Of a stretch of 64,000 nucleotides of DNA, positions 45,967-53,855 are shown in pieces. Source of the DNA: VFMC01 sp046331225. GTDB lineage: Bacteria; Actinomycetota; Acidimicrobiia; Acidimicrobiales; Ilumatobacteraceae. Location of the stretch: the NCBI GenBank assembly GCA_046331225.1, contig JAXLRF010000009.1, positions 272,709-336,708 on the forward strand, written 5' to 3'. Both the position numbers and the translations under genes were made by a program. Each line of letters begins with the position of its first letter. The first letter of the stretch is position 1. The notes beneath the pieces were generated by a model. That model was not told where the DNA came from and did not search any database. It worked only from the letters and a program-made list of their open reading frames with translations.

Positions 45967-47556
45967 TCAGGTGACGTCGGCGACCAGCAGCGCCGGCACG
46001 TGGAGGTGGGTGACGGTGGGGGAGCGGCCGACGACGTCGCTCGCGAGCTCGAAGGCGTCGTCCATGGTCGATGCGGGCGTGAACCCGAGGCGGCGCACCG
46101 TCGCCGGGTCGCCGCCCACGATGATCACCTTGCCGGCCCACTGCTGGCCGTGCGCGCCCCAATACCAGGCGTAGAACGGGTGCACCCCGTGGTAGGCGTT
46201 GCCCGTGCGGTACAGGTGGCGGTACCACTCGTCCTCGGCGTACTGCTTCTCCCACTTCTGGCCCATCACGACCGGGTCGGTGGTGTCGGGCAGCACCTGC
46301 TCGAAGAAGTCGATGTAGCTCGGGTGGTGCACCGGGTGGAACTCGCGGTACGTGGGGTGGGTCATGATGATGACGCCTCCCTCGCGCACGAGCGGCTTGT
46401 TGCGGTACATGTTGAACAGGTACCCGAGGCCCATGCACATCACGAGGATCGGGTTCATGATCCCGTCCGGGTTGTACGGGCAGACGAACGGGATGCCCAT
46501 CGTGAGGATGTCGGTCTGCCCCTCGACGGGCACCAGCTGCTGCCGGTACACGTGCTGCAGCGTCAGTTCGTGCACCGCCGACGTCTCGCCGGCCTGGATG
46601 CTCGTCATCTGGTGCGGCCCCTCCATCGAGTGGAAGATCTTGCGGGCCAGGCGCAGCGGGGTGCGGTTGAGCGACTTGGTGGTGGCGAGATAGGTGGCAC
46701 GGTCCTTGGTGGTCCACTCCCATTCGCGCTTGTTGATGAAGTCGAACGGCTTCGGGAACATGTCGGTGTTGAGCGAGGTCTCGATCTGGAACAGCTTCGG
46801 ACCGTGGTCGCGCAGGATCTTGCCCATGCGCCAGATGCTCTGGTGCAGCGCGCTGTGCTCGCGGTGGCCGGACAGGCTGCGCGTGTGCTGCAGGGTGTGG
46901 CCGTTGTGGTGGGCGCTGAGGCACTTGTAGCTGGCGAGCCCGGTGCACACGCTCTTCCAGCCGCCGTCCATCGGGACCGAGTTGATGTTGACGTAGACGA
47001 GCAGGTCGCTCTCGGCGGCCCGCTTGTTGATCTCGAGCACCTCGCCGTGCGGCGTGGTGCCGAGCTCGAGGAGATTGTCGTGGTCCTCGGCGTCGTGCTG
47101 GTACAGCATCCCGCGCGGGTGGAACGCGTCGTAGATGCGGTCGCCGAGCGCGTGGCGCAGCTCGTACTCGTGCATCCGGCGGTGCAGACCGAGCGCGGCG
47201 ATGATGTGCACGTCGTCGACGCCGGCATCGGCGGCCATGTCGAGCACCGCTTCGATCACGCGCTGGCGCGTGTCGGGCGACTGCATCTTCGGCAGCGGCA
47301 GGCTCACGTCGTCGAACGCGATGGTGAGCTTCATGCCGGGGAACAGCAGCGCGGGCAGCGGGTCCTGGTCGATCGGGTTGAGCAGCGCGTGGCGGATCGC
47401 GCCGTCGACGTCGTCGATCGGCTTGAGCGGCTCGGGTGGGTAGATCACCCGGCTGCGGCCGGCCGGCAGCTTCTCGAGGCTGAAGTTCTCGCCCCGCCAG
47501 AACAGCAGCGGCGGCGTGGACCGGTCGACCTCGAGGACGAATCCGGGACGGGGCAT
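45967..47556 (-). CDS. LarA-like (DUF2088) nickel-pincer racemase family protein
   Basis: A 529-residue protein with the N-terminal DUF2088 domain of lactate racemase LarA. Family features kept are H125 in ALGLHRR, K201 in GGWKSVCTGLASYK (the lysine that carries the nickel-pincer cofactor in LarA) and histidines at 216-217. The DHTRP loop with LarA's substrate arginine is replaced by FDDVSLPLP, and the EPH segment by SVPMDGG, so the substrate is very probably not lactate. No larB, larC or larE lies in the window. ATG 47556 overlaps the stop of the upstream dehydrogenase gene (TGATG), so translation is coupled. Confidence 0.82.
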   Translation of the reverse strand: MPRPGFVLEVDRSTPPLLFWRGENFSLEKLPAGRSRVIYPPEPLKPIDDVDGAIRHALLNPIDQDPLPALLFPGMKLTIAFDDVSLPLPKMQSPDTRQRVIEAVLDMAADAGVDDVHIIAALGLHRRMHEYELRHALGDRIYDAFHPRGMLYQHDAEDHDNLLELGTTPHGEVLEINKRAAESDLLVYVNINSVPMDGGWKSVCTGLASYKCLSAHHNGHTLQHTRSLSGHREHSALHQSIWRMGKILRDHGPKLFQIETSLNTDMFPKPFDFINKREWEWTTKDRATYLATTKSLNRTPLRLARKIFHSMEGPHQMTSIQAGETSAVHELTLQHVYRQQLVPVEGQTDILTMGIPFVCPYNPDGIMNPILVMCMGLGYLFNMYRNKPLVREGGVIIMTHPTYREFHPVHHPSYIDFFEQVLPDTTDPVVMGQKWEKQYAEDEWYRHLYRTGNAYHGVHPFYAWYWGAHGQQWAGKVIIVGGDPATVRRLGFTPASTMDDAFELASDVVGRSPTVTHLHVPALLVADVT

Positions 47557-48773
47557 CACTCACTCTCTTTCTGGACGGGCGTCACGGCCTTGACCGGCGG
47601 GCGCAGGTCGAAGGCGATCTTGACGGCGGCGCGGCGACCGGCGGCGGCCGCGTGGGCGATCGCATCCTCGTGGTCGTCGATCCGGTAGGTGGCCGACAGG
47701 AGGCGCTCGAAGCCGAGTTCGTGCGCGGTGTCGATGGCGAGGTCGAAGGTGCGTCGGCGGCTGCCGTCGGGCATCGTCTCGGTGCCGTAGGTGTAGGCGC
47801 CGACGAGCTGGGTCTCGCGGTGCCACAGACCCGTGAGGTCGACGGTCACCTGGGCCGGCATGCCCATCAGCACCACACGGCCGCGAGGCCGTGTGAAGCG
47901 CAGGCAGTCGGCGATCGACTCGCTGGTGCCGACCGCGTCGATCGTGGCGTCGGCCCCGCCGCTCAGGTGATCGCCGACGAGATGGCTACCGGTGAGACGC
48001 CGCACGGCGCGGGAGAGCTCGTCGGGTTTGACGACCACGTCGGCGCCGAGTGCCTTCGCGAGCGATTGCTGGTGCGGATAGCGGGCACCGACCACGATCT
48101 GCACACCGGGCACGTAGCGGCGCAGCCCGGCGATCGCGCAGAGGCCCATGGTGCCGGCACCCAGCACCGCGACGACGGGCCGTTCGGTGCCGGCCAGCAC
48201 GGGCCAGGTGAGGAGTGCCGCGTGGATCCCGCCGGCCGCGGGCTCGACGAGCACCGCCTGCTCGTCGCTCATCGCATCGGGGATCTCGTGGATCTGGCTC
48301 TCGTGCGCGACGAACTGGGGAGCCCACCCACCGCAGGTGGAGTTGCAGAAGCCGATCTGGATGCCGGGCTCGAGCCGGCCGCGGGCGAGGTGGGCGTAGT
48401 CGTTGCCGTCGCCCGGCGCGGCACCGGGGAACGGGGGAGCGAAGCCCCGGGCCTCGTGGCCGAGCACCGGTTCGATCACCACGCGGCGGCCGTCGTCGAG
48501 GTGGCCGACGACCTCGTGGCCCGGCACGAACGGGAAGCTCACCCAGTCGTCGAAGTAGGCCGACGCCTGGCCTTCGACGGTGGCCAGGTCGCTGCCGCAG
48601 ATGCCGGCGAGATGTGTGTGCACGCGGTGCCAACCGGGGCCGGGCAACTCGGGCGGATCGATGGTGGTGAGCGACAGCGGCCCGAACTTCGCGGCGGCCG
48701 CCGGCGACAGGGTGGACAGCACCCGCGCCATGCCCAGCTTGGTGAGCTTCTTGTCGACCTGCAGCGCCTTCAC
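47556..48773 (-). CDS. Zinc-type alcohol dehydrogenase (MDR family)
   Basis: A 405-residue MDR enzyme. The catalytic zinc region is recognisable (GICGSD with C59, then PGHEVVGH) and the Rossmann domain has VLGAGTMG. The four-cysteine structural-zinc loop is missing; that region reads LGHEARGFAPPF, and only two cysteines (FCNSTCGG) occur later. It probably oxidises or reduces an alcohol/aldehyde made by the neighbouring acyl-CoA reductase; this is inferred. GTG 48773 overlaps the upstream stop by 4 nt (GTGA), and its own stop overlaps the LarA-like start. Confidence 0.87.
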   Translation of the reverse strand: MKALQVDKKLTKLGMARVLSTLSPAAAAKFGPLSLTTIDPPELPGPGWHRVHTHLAGICGSDLATVEGQASAYFDDWVSFPFVPGHEVVGHLDDGRRVVIEPVLGHEARGFAPPFPGAAPGDGNDYAHLARGRLEPGIQIGFCNSTCGGWAPQFVAHESQIHEIPDAMSDEQAVLVEPAAGGIHAALLTWPVLAGTERPVVAVLGAGTMGLCAIAGLRRYVPGVQIVVGARYPHQQSLAKALGADVVVKPDELSRAVRRLTGSHLVGDHLSGGADATIDAVGTSESIADCLRFTRPRGRVVLMGMPAQVTVDLTGLWHRETQLVGAYTYGTETMPDGSRRRTFDLAIDTAHELGFERLLSATYRIDDHEDAIAHAAAAGRRAAVKIAFDLRPPVKAVTPVQKESE

Positions 48774-51121
48774 GAGAACACCCGCTTCCGCTCGCGTTCG
48801 GACAACAGGTTGCCGAGGGGCAGCAACGGTTTGGGGGCGCCCGCCGACTTGCTCCAGTCCTCGACGAGCCAGCCGCGCTTGCGAGCGATCGCGGCGAGGC
48901 GGGTCTCGGGGTTGACCGCCACCGGGAAGCCGACGCACTCGAGCATCGGCAGATCGCTCGTCGAGTCGGCGTACGCGACCGCTTCTTCGAGCTTCAGACC
49001 TTCGGCTCGGCAGTAGTCGGCCAGCACCTGGGCACGGGTCTCGCCCGTGGGTGGCACCTGCTTGAGCTCGCCGGAGTAGGTGCCGTCGGGGCGCACCGTC
49101 ATCTCGGCGGCGACGATCTCGTCGAACAGCGGGCGCAGGCCCTCGACGGCGAAGTTCAGCGCGCCGGTGATCAGCACCGTGCGGTGTCCGGCGGCGCGGT
49201 GTTCGCGCACGCGGCGCAGGCCGGCCGGGAAGCTCTTCAGCAGGATCAGCTGGTGCAGCAGCTGCTGGCTGTCCTCGTCGATCTGGCTGACGGGCGCGTC
49301 CTCGTAACGCCGGTAGAAGAAGCGCAGGAAGTCGGCCCGGTCCTTGCGGTCGAGGCTCGACAGGCCGGGTGCCTCGGCCAGGGTGCGCAGCACGTAGCGC
49401 ACGCGCTCGGGCACGTTGAGCCGGCGGGTGGCGAGGAACGAGTAGCTCTCGACGACGTTCGACGCGATCAGCGTGTTCTCGAGGTCGAACGCGGCCAGGT
49501 GCCGGTCGGGGGACAGGATCGACGTGCGCAGGCGATCGGCGCGGTCGTTGCGGTTCTTGCCCGGCGTGGTCTTGGCCCGCGAGTGCTGCACGATCGAGGG
49601 CAGGTGGATCGTGGTGATGTAGGTGACCCAGTCGACCGAGCGCGGGTCGAGGTTGAACCGGGCCCGGTCGTCGGCGTCGAGCCCGTCCCAGATCTGGAGC
49701 AGGTGGTCGACCTGGTAGATCGCCTCGCACTCGGTGTACAGGCCGTACAGCTGCACGTACTCCCAGGCGCGGTCGATGTCGTTCTTGCGTTCCTCGAGCT
49801 TGGCCGCCCAGCTGGCCTGGGTGCCGCGGAGGGGGAGCGCCTGCAGGGTCTTCTCGGCCGTCTCGGCGAGGGCCTTGGCGCGCTTCAGCTGCTTCTGCAC
49901 CTTGCCGCGGGTGGGGAACACCCACTCGGGCACGTCGATCGGCTGACCCTCGGGGTCGTACAGCGGGTGCTCGCTGAACCAGGCTCGGATGTTGTCGACG
50001 AGCAGCTGGTAGCGCAGCGGGTTGACGCCGCCGCTGGCCACCTGGGTGATGCGCGGCGCGGCGTCGGGGCCCGAGGCGGCGACGGCGATGATCGCGGCGA
50101 CGACGAGGTCGACGGGAATCACGTCGACGGTGCCTTCGGGAACGCCGGGGAACTCCTTCAGCAGCCCACGGGCGTAGCTGAGGATCACCGGTTCGGCCAT
50201 GCGGAAACCGCGGATCCACCCGGGGAACGGTTCGGCGAGTGCGCTCTCGATGATGGAGGGGCGCACGATCGACACCGGGACCGGACCCTTGGTCTCGGTG
50301 AGCGCCTGCTCGCCGAGGGCCTTGGTGTAGGCGTAGGCGTCGGGCCAGCCGACGCTGGCGGCACGGGCGCGGCCGGCTTCGACGAGCTGGTCGCTCACCC
50401 AGCGTTCGCGCAGCTGCTCGGTCTTGGCGGCGAGCGCCGGCGCACCGGCGGCGCCGAGCTCGGTGTGGGCCTGCTTGCGCAGGCCGCGCAGGTGCTCGGG
50501 GTCGCGGCTCGCCGCTTCGAGATCGCTGCGCAGCCGGCGGGCGGCGGCGACCTCCTTGCGCCAGTCGAGCCCGAGGTCGAACGGGCCTTCGCTGACGAGC
50601 TCCTCGGGCGCGTTGCCGCGACGGTTGCCGGCGACGTAGCAGGTGCTGACCGCGACGAGGTGCGGGGTGACGCCGAGGTCGTTGAGCGTCTGAGCGATGC
50701 GCACGGGGCCCATGAGGTTGATCTCGACGGCCGAATCGAGCGGCGAGTCGAACGCCACGGCGGCGGCGGAGTGGATGACGATGTCGACGCTCGCGAACAG
50801 ATCGCGGTCGTCGCCGCGCAGGCCGAGCCCGTCGGTGCTGACGTCGCCGCCGACGGCCCGCACGCGGCGGGCGACCATCGCGTCGAAGGGTTCGTCGGTG
50901 CCCTTCAGCTCGGCCTTCAGCCGGTCGAAGCAGTTGTTCTTGAAGATCTCGCGGCGCACGCGCTCGGCGGGATCGTGGCGCTTGCTGGGCCGGACGAGCA
51001 GCACGAGCTCGCAGTCGGGCACGCTGCGCAGCAGCCGCTCGACGAGCGCGGTGCCGACGAAGCCGGTGCTGCCCGTGATGGCGATGCGCTTGCCGGCGAG
51101 GTTCTCGCTGATCACGGGCAT
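48770..51121 (-). CDS. Fatty acyl-CoA reductase-like / HAD-IB hydrolase fusion
   Basis: A 783-residue protein. Residues 1-380 form an extended SDR domain of the fatty acyl-CoA reductase type (AITGSTGFVGTALVERLL at 14-31, DIVIHSAA, and YAYTKALGEQ with the Tyr-Lys pair). A helical middle of about 150 residues follows, then a HAD-IB domain (about 540-740) with FDLENTL and YADSTSDLPML. In motif I the second aspartate is glutamate (D546, E548), so phosphatase activity may be altered. It is first in the operon and would supply a long-chain aldehyde or alcohol to the dehydrogenase. ATG 51121 is preferred; ATG 51133 lies inside the operator palindrome. Confidence 0.85.
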   Translation of the reverse strand: MPVISENLAGKRIAITGSTGFVGTALVERLLRSVPDCELVLLVRPSKRHDPAERVRREIFKNNCFDRLKAELKGTDEPFDAMVARRVRAVGGDVSTDGLGLRGDDRDLFASVDIVIHSAAAVAFDSPLDSAVEINLMGPVRIAQTLNDLGVTPHLVAVSTCYVAGNRRGNAPEELVSEGPFDLGLDWRKEVAAARRLRSDLEAASRDPEHLRGLRKQAHTELGAAGAPALAAKTEQLRERWVSDQLVEAGRARAASVGWPDAYAYTKALGEQALTETKGPVPVSIVRPSIIESALAEPFPGWIRGFRMAEPVILSYARGLLKEFPGVPEGTVDVIPVDLVVAAIIAVAASGPDAAPRITQVASGGVNPLRYQLLVDNIRAWFSEHPLYDPEGQPIDVPEWVFPTRGKVQKQLKRAKALAETAEKTLQALPLRGTQASWAAKLEERKNDIDRAWEYVQLYGLYTECEAIYQVDHLLQIWDGLDADDRARFNLDPRSVDWVTYITTIHLPSIVQHSRAKTTPGKNRNDRADRLRTSILSPDRHLAAFDLENTLIASNVVESYSFLATRRLNVPERVRYVLRTLAEAPGLSSLDRKDRADFLRFFYRRYEDAPVSQIDEDSQQLLHQLILLKSFPAGLRRVREHRAAGHRTVLITGALNFAVEGLRPLFDEIVAAEMTVRPDGTYSGELKQVPPTGETRAQVLADYCRAEGLKLEEAVAYADSTSDLPMLECVGFPVAVNPETRLAAIARKRGWLVEDWSKSAGAPKPLLPLGNLLSERERKRVFS

Positions 51122-51125
51122 CTTG

Positions 51126-51141
51126 TCTACCATATGGTAGA
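51126..51141. promoter_or_regulatory. Perfect 16-bp palindrome: TetR operator and divergent promoter
   Basis: TCTACCATATGGTAGA is its own reverse complement and lies between the divergent acyl-CoA reductase operon (ATG 51121) and the tetR gene (ATG 51147). It contains TATGGT on each strand, ending 8 nt before the tetR start and 7 nt before the operon start, the spacing of the leaderless promoters elsewhere in the window. TetR binding here would block both genes. Confidence 0.7.
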
Positions 51142-51146
51142 GAGCG

Positions 51147-51749
51147 ATGCGAGCACCGGGACGGACCTCCACGCGCGACCGGATCCTGGTCGTGGCCACC
51201 GACCTGTTCGGCCGGCGCGGGGTGGATGCGGTGTCGCTCGACCTGATCGCCGCCGAGGTGGGCGTCGCGAAGCAGACGTTGCTCTATTGGTTCCCGAGCA
51301 AGGACGAGCTGTTGCAGGCCGTGGTGGCGCAGGCGGCGAGCGAGCTCGCGGTGGTGATCGAGGCGGCGGTGCGAGCCAGTGGTGACGATCCGCTCGACCG
51401 GATCGATGCGGTCGTGCGGGCGGTGTTCCGGCCGGCCGTGCGCCGTCCTGCGCTGCTGGGTCTCATCCGTGACGTCAGCCGGCTGCCGACGTCGGTGGCG
51501 GCGTCGCTGACGGATCAGCTGCGCCCGTTGGCCGATCGTGCTCAGGTGTACCTGCGGGCCGAGATGGACGCGGGGCGCCTGCGTCGTGCGGATCCCGGGC
51601 TGGTGGCGGCGCTGGCCTACGCGACGGTGACGGGGATCGCGACCGAGCCCGAGGCACTCCGCGTGAACGGGTGGGAGCCGACGACCGCCGGCCTGCGCAA
51701 GCTGCGCGACGAACTGCTCGCCTTCCTCCGCGCCGCCCTGCAGCCCTGA
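51147..51749 (+). CDS. TetR/AcrR family regulator
   Basis: A 200-residue repressor. The N-terminal helix-turn-helix (about 10-55) reads RDRILVVATDLFGRRGVDAVSLDLIAAE in two parts, ending in VAKQTLLYWFPSKDELL. The C-terminal ligand domain (about 70-195) is helical and Ala/Leu/Arg-rich. It is divergent from the lipid-type operon and separated from it only by the 25-nt spacer with the palindrome, so it very probably represses that operon and itself. An acyl-CoA or fatty-acid-like ligand is plausible but not shown. Confidence 0.92.
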   Translation: MRAPGRTSTRDRILVVATDLFGRRGVDAVSLDLIAAEVGVAKQTLLYWFPSKDELLQAVVAQAASELAVVIEAAVRASGDDPLDRIDAVVRAVFRPAVRRPALLGLIRDVSRLPTSVAASLTDQLRPLADRAQVYLRAEMDAGRLRRADPGLVAALAYATVTGIATEPEALRVNGWEPTTAGLRKLRDELLAFLRAALQP

Positions 51750-51751
51750 CA

Positions 51752-51827
51752 TCCGAGTCCCAGCCGCCGGTCCGAGTCCCAGCCGCCGGTCCGAGTGTCA
51801 GTATCCGGTCCGAGTCCCGGCGGCCGC
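51752..51827. repeat. Array A of a 19-bp repeat (four tandem copies)
   Basis: Copies start at 51752, 51771, 51790 and 51809. The first two are identical (TCCGAGTCCCAGCCGCCGG), and the third and fourth diverge. The array begins 2 nt after the tetR stop and runs into the last ~30 nt of the opposing MFS gene, so it sits at a convergent gene end. The same unit recurs, mostly inverted, at 53756-53855. Confidence 0.85.
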
Positions 51828-53033
51828 CACGTCCGACAGGTGCGACTCGGATGATCCGGCGGCCGACGGTGTCCCGGTCGACAGTCCGCGCGCGAACACC
51901 AGCGTCGCCACCACCACGCTGGCGCCCACCACGGCGAACGCCCCCGACACCCCGGCCACGGCGAGCAGCGGGCCCCCGAGTGCCAACCCGGCCGGACGCA
52001 GGCCTTCGCTCAGCGACCCGAGGACCCCGAAGACACGACCCTGCAACTCGCCCGGGACCGAGCGCTGGAAACGAGTCATTGCCTCGGTGTTCGCCACCGC
52101 GATCGCGACGCCCCCGACCACGAGGGCGACGACGGCCGCAGCGAGCGGCACCGCGCCGATCACGGCCAGGCAGCCGCCCAGCACCAGGAACGGCAACGAC
52201 AGGCGGCCGCGGGCGAGCACCCCTGCGGCGATCGAGCCGGCGAGGAGGCCTGCGCTCAGCAGCATCTCGAGCAGACCGAACGTGGCCGGACCCGCATCGA
52301 AGCGGTCGACGGCGAGTGCGGCGATCATCATCGGCACCGGCGCGACGACCATGTTGAGCGTGCTCGCGAGCCCGACGAGCCGACCGAGGTTCGGCACGCG
52401 ACGGATCTCGCGGACCGAGTCGCGAAAGCCGGCGCGCTCGATCGATCCGTGTGACGCGCCGGTCGGTTTCGGCAAGGCGCACATCGCGATGCACGCAGCC
52501 GAGAACGCGAAGGTCGCTGCGTTGATCACCATCACCCAGCCGAGGTCGGTCACCGCGATCAGCGCGCCCCCTGCCAGCGGGCCGACCAGGCCGCCGACGG
52601 CTCCGTTGGCCATGTTGAGACCGTTCGCTGCAGGCAGCGACTCGTCGTCGACCACCGTGGGCACCGTCGCCGCGTACGTCGGGTCGAAGACCGCGGTACC
52701 GACGGCGGCCATCGCGACCAGCGCACACACGATGCCGTCGGGCGGATCGGCGCCGAACATCAGCGACGCGAGCACCGCTGCGAAACCGAGCCGAGCCACG
52801 TCGGCACCGACCAGCAACCGCCGCCGGTCGACGTGATCGGCCAGCCATCCGCCGATCGGCGAGCAGGCGATCGTGGGGAGCATCGTCGACAGCGCCACGG
52901 CGATCAACAGGCCGTTGCCGCCGTGATGCTTGGCCCACCAGAGCAGGGCGATGCGTTGCATGCCGTCGCCGATCGTCGACACGAACTGGCCGACCCAGAG
53001 TCGGCGGAAGGTGGAGGGGGTGCGCAGGAGCAT
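51798..53033 (-). CDS. MFS transporter (EntS/drug-exporter-like)
   Basis: A 411-residue membrane transporter with about 12 hydrophobic segments. FRRLWVGQFVSTIGDGMQRIALLWWA opens the first two helices (read as overlapping pieces), and the loop motif WLADHVDRRRLLVGADVAR between helices 2 and 3 is the MFS A-motif. It resembles enterobactin-exporter-like proteins; the cargo is unknown. The last ~10 residues are encoded by the 19-bp repeat array, so the C-terminus may have been altered by repeat expansion. It is divergent from a small winged-helix regulator over a 9-bp inverted repeat. Confidence 0.88.
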   Translation of the reverse strand: MLLRTPSTFRRLWVGQFVSTIGDGMQRIALLWWAKHHGGNGLLIAVALSTMLPTIACSPIGGWLADHVDRRRLLVGADVARLGFAAVLASLMFGADPPDGIVCALVAMAAVGTAVFDPTYAATVPTVVDDESLPAANGLNMANGAVGGLVGPLAGGALIAVTDLGWVMVINAATFAFSAACIAMCALPKPTGASHGSIERAGFRDSVREIRRVPNLGRLVGLASTLNMVVAPVPMMIAALAVDRFDAGPATFGLLEMLLSAGLLAGSIAAGVLARGRLSLPFLVLGGCLAVIGAVPLAAAVVALVVGGVAIAVANTEAMTRFQRSVPGELQGRVFGVLGSLSEGLRPAGLALGGPLLAVAGVSGAFAVVGASVVVATLVFARGLSTGTPSAAGSSESHLSDVAAAGTRTGY

Positions 53034-53053
53034 GTGAGCAGCCTGCGCGAGCC

Positions 53054-53086
53054 CACATTCGATCGGAAGATAGTATTTCGAATGTG
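53054..53086. promoter_or_regulatory. 9-bp inverted repeat operator with overlapping divergent -10s
   Basis: CACATTCGA (53054-53062) and TCGAATGTG (53078-53086) are exact inverse copies around a 15-nt A+T-rich spacer. The right arm covers the GTG start of the regulator gene. Inside the spacer TAGTAT (53071-53076, + strand) lies 7 nt before that GTG, and TACTAT (minus strand, 53075-53070) points to the MFS gene. Binding by the adjacent regulator would shut both. Confidence 0.6.
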
Positions 53087-53755
53087 GACGTCGACCCCGC
53101 AGACCCGACAGGCCCGCCCTGGCCGAAGCGTTGCGAGATCACTGCGCCCGAGGCCATCGCACTGCTCACCGATCTGCGCGGCTTCACCTTCCTCAGCCCC
53201 TTCCTGTCGAGCACCCACACGCTGACCACGGCGGCGCGAGCTGCGAAGCGACCGGTGAGCTCGATGGCGCACTGGGTGCCGCGCTTCGTCGAGACGGGCC
53301 TGCTCGAGCGCGTGGGCGAGGTGCGCCGTGCCGGTGCGCCCATGCCTCGATACCGCACGCCCGCACGCAAGCTCGTCGTGCCGTTCGAGCTGATCCCGTT
53401 CGACGCTCGGGTGCGGATGCTCGACGAGGGCCGGATGCGGCTGCTCCGGCGGTTCATGGACGGGATGGACGAGGAGCTGGCTGCGTCGAAATCGTTCGGA
53501 CTCAGTTTCGCGGCGTACGGCGAGAGCGGCTCGGCGATCGACCTCGAGGAGACCGATGCCGAGCGGGCAGCTCGGTCGTACACCGACGGCTGGCGGATGA
53601 TCGACCTCGACGAGGACGATGCGATCGAGTTCAGCCGCGAGCTCGAGGCGCTCCACCTGAAGTACGAACGCCGGAAGGGGGCTCGGACGTACATCGTGCA
53701 CACCGGCATCGCGCCCGATCCGAAGTTCCGCTGGCGCAGCGCCAACGACCGCTGA
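53084..53755 (+). CDS. Putative winged-helix regulator of the MFS gene
   Basis: A 223-residue protein. Residues about 20-95 resemble an ArsR/PadR-type winged helix (ALLTDLRGF, LTTAARAAKRPVSSMAHWV, FVETGLLERVGEVRRAG). The C-terminal half (about 110-223) is acidic and without recognised domain. I do not recognise a named family with certainty; the regulator call rests on the helix-turn-helix-like pattern, the divergent MFS gene and the inverted repeat at its own start. The start is GTG 53084, leaderless. It is followed immediately by array B of the 19-bp repeat. Confidence 0.65.
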   Translation: MDVDPADPTGPPWPKRCEITAPEAIALLTDLRGFTFLSPFLSSTHTLTTAARAAKRPVSSMAHWVPRFVETGLLERVGEVRRAGAPMPRYRTPARKLVVPFELIPFDARVRMLDEGRMRLLRRFMDGMDEELAASKSFGLSFAAYGESGSAIDLEETDAERAARSYTDGWRMIDLDEDDAIEFSRELEALHLKYERRKGARTYIVHTGIAPDPKFRWRSANDR

Positions 53756-53855
53756 TCCGAGTCCCACGCGCCGGACGGGGCGGCAGCCGACACTCGGACC
53801 GACGGCTGGGACTCGGACCGGCGGCTGGGACTCGGGTGTACCGCTGGGACTCGGG
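53756..53855. repeat. Array B of the 19-bp repeat (one forward, three inverted copies plus a degenerate one)
   Basis: A forward copy (53756-53774) starts directly after the regulator stop. Inverted copies occupy 53799-53817, 53818-53836 and 53837-53855, ending directly at the stop codon of the opposing ddl gene (53856); 53780-53798 is a degenerate inverted copy. Forward and inverted copies can pair into a long hairpin, so the array may end transcription of both convergent genes. Its units are the inverse of array A. Confidence 0.85.

Noticed and set aside
51752..53855. Transposon or insertion sequence carrying the MFS-regulator pair
   Set aside because: No transposase, no target-site duplication and no long terminal repeats. 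The 19-bp arrays are tandem and differ in copy arrangement.
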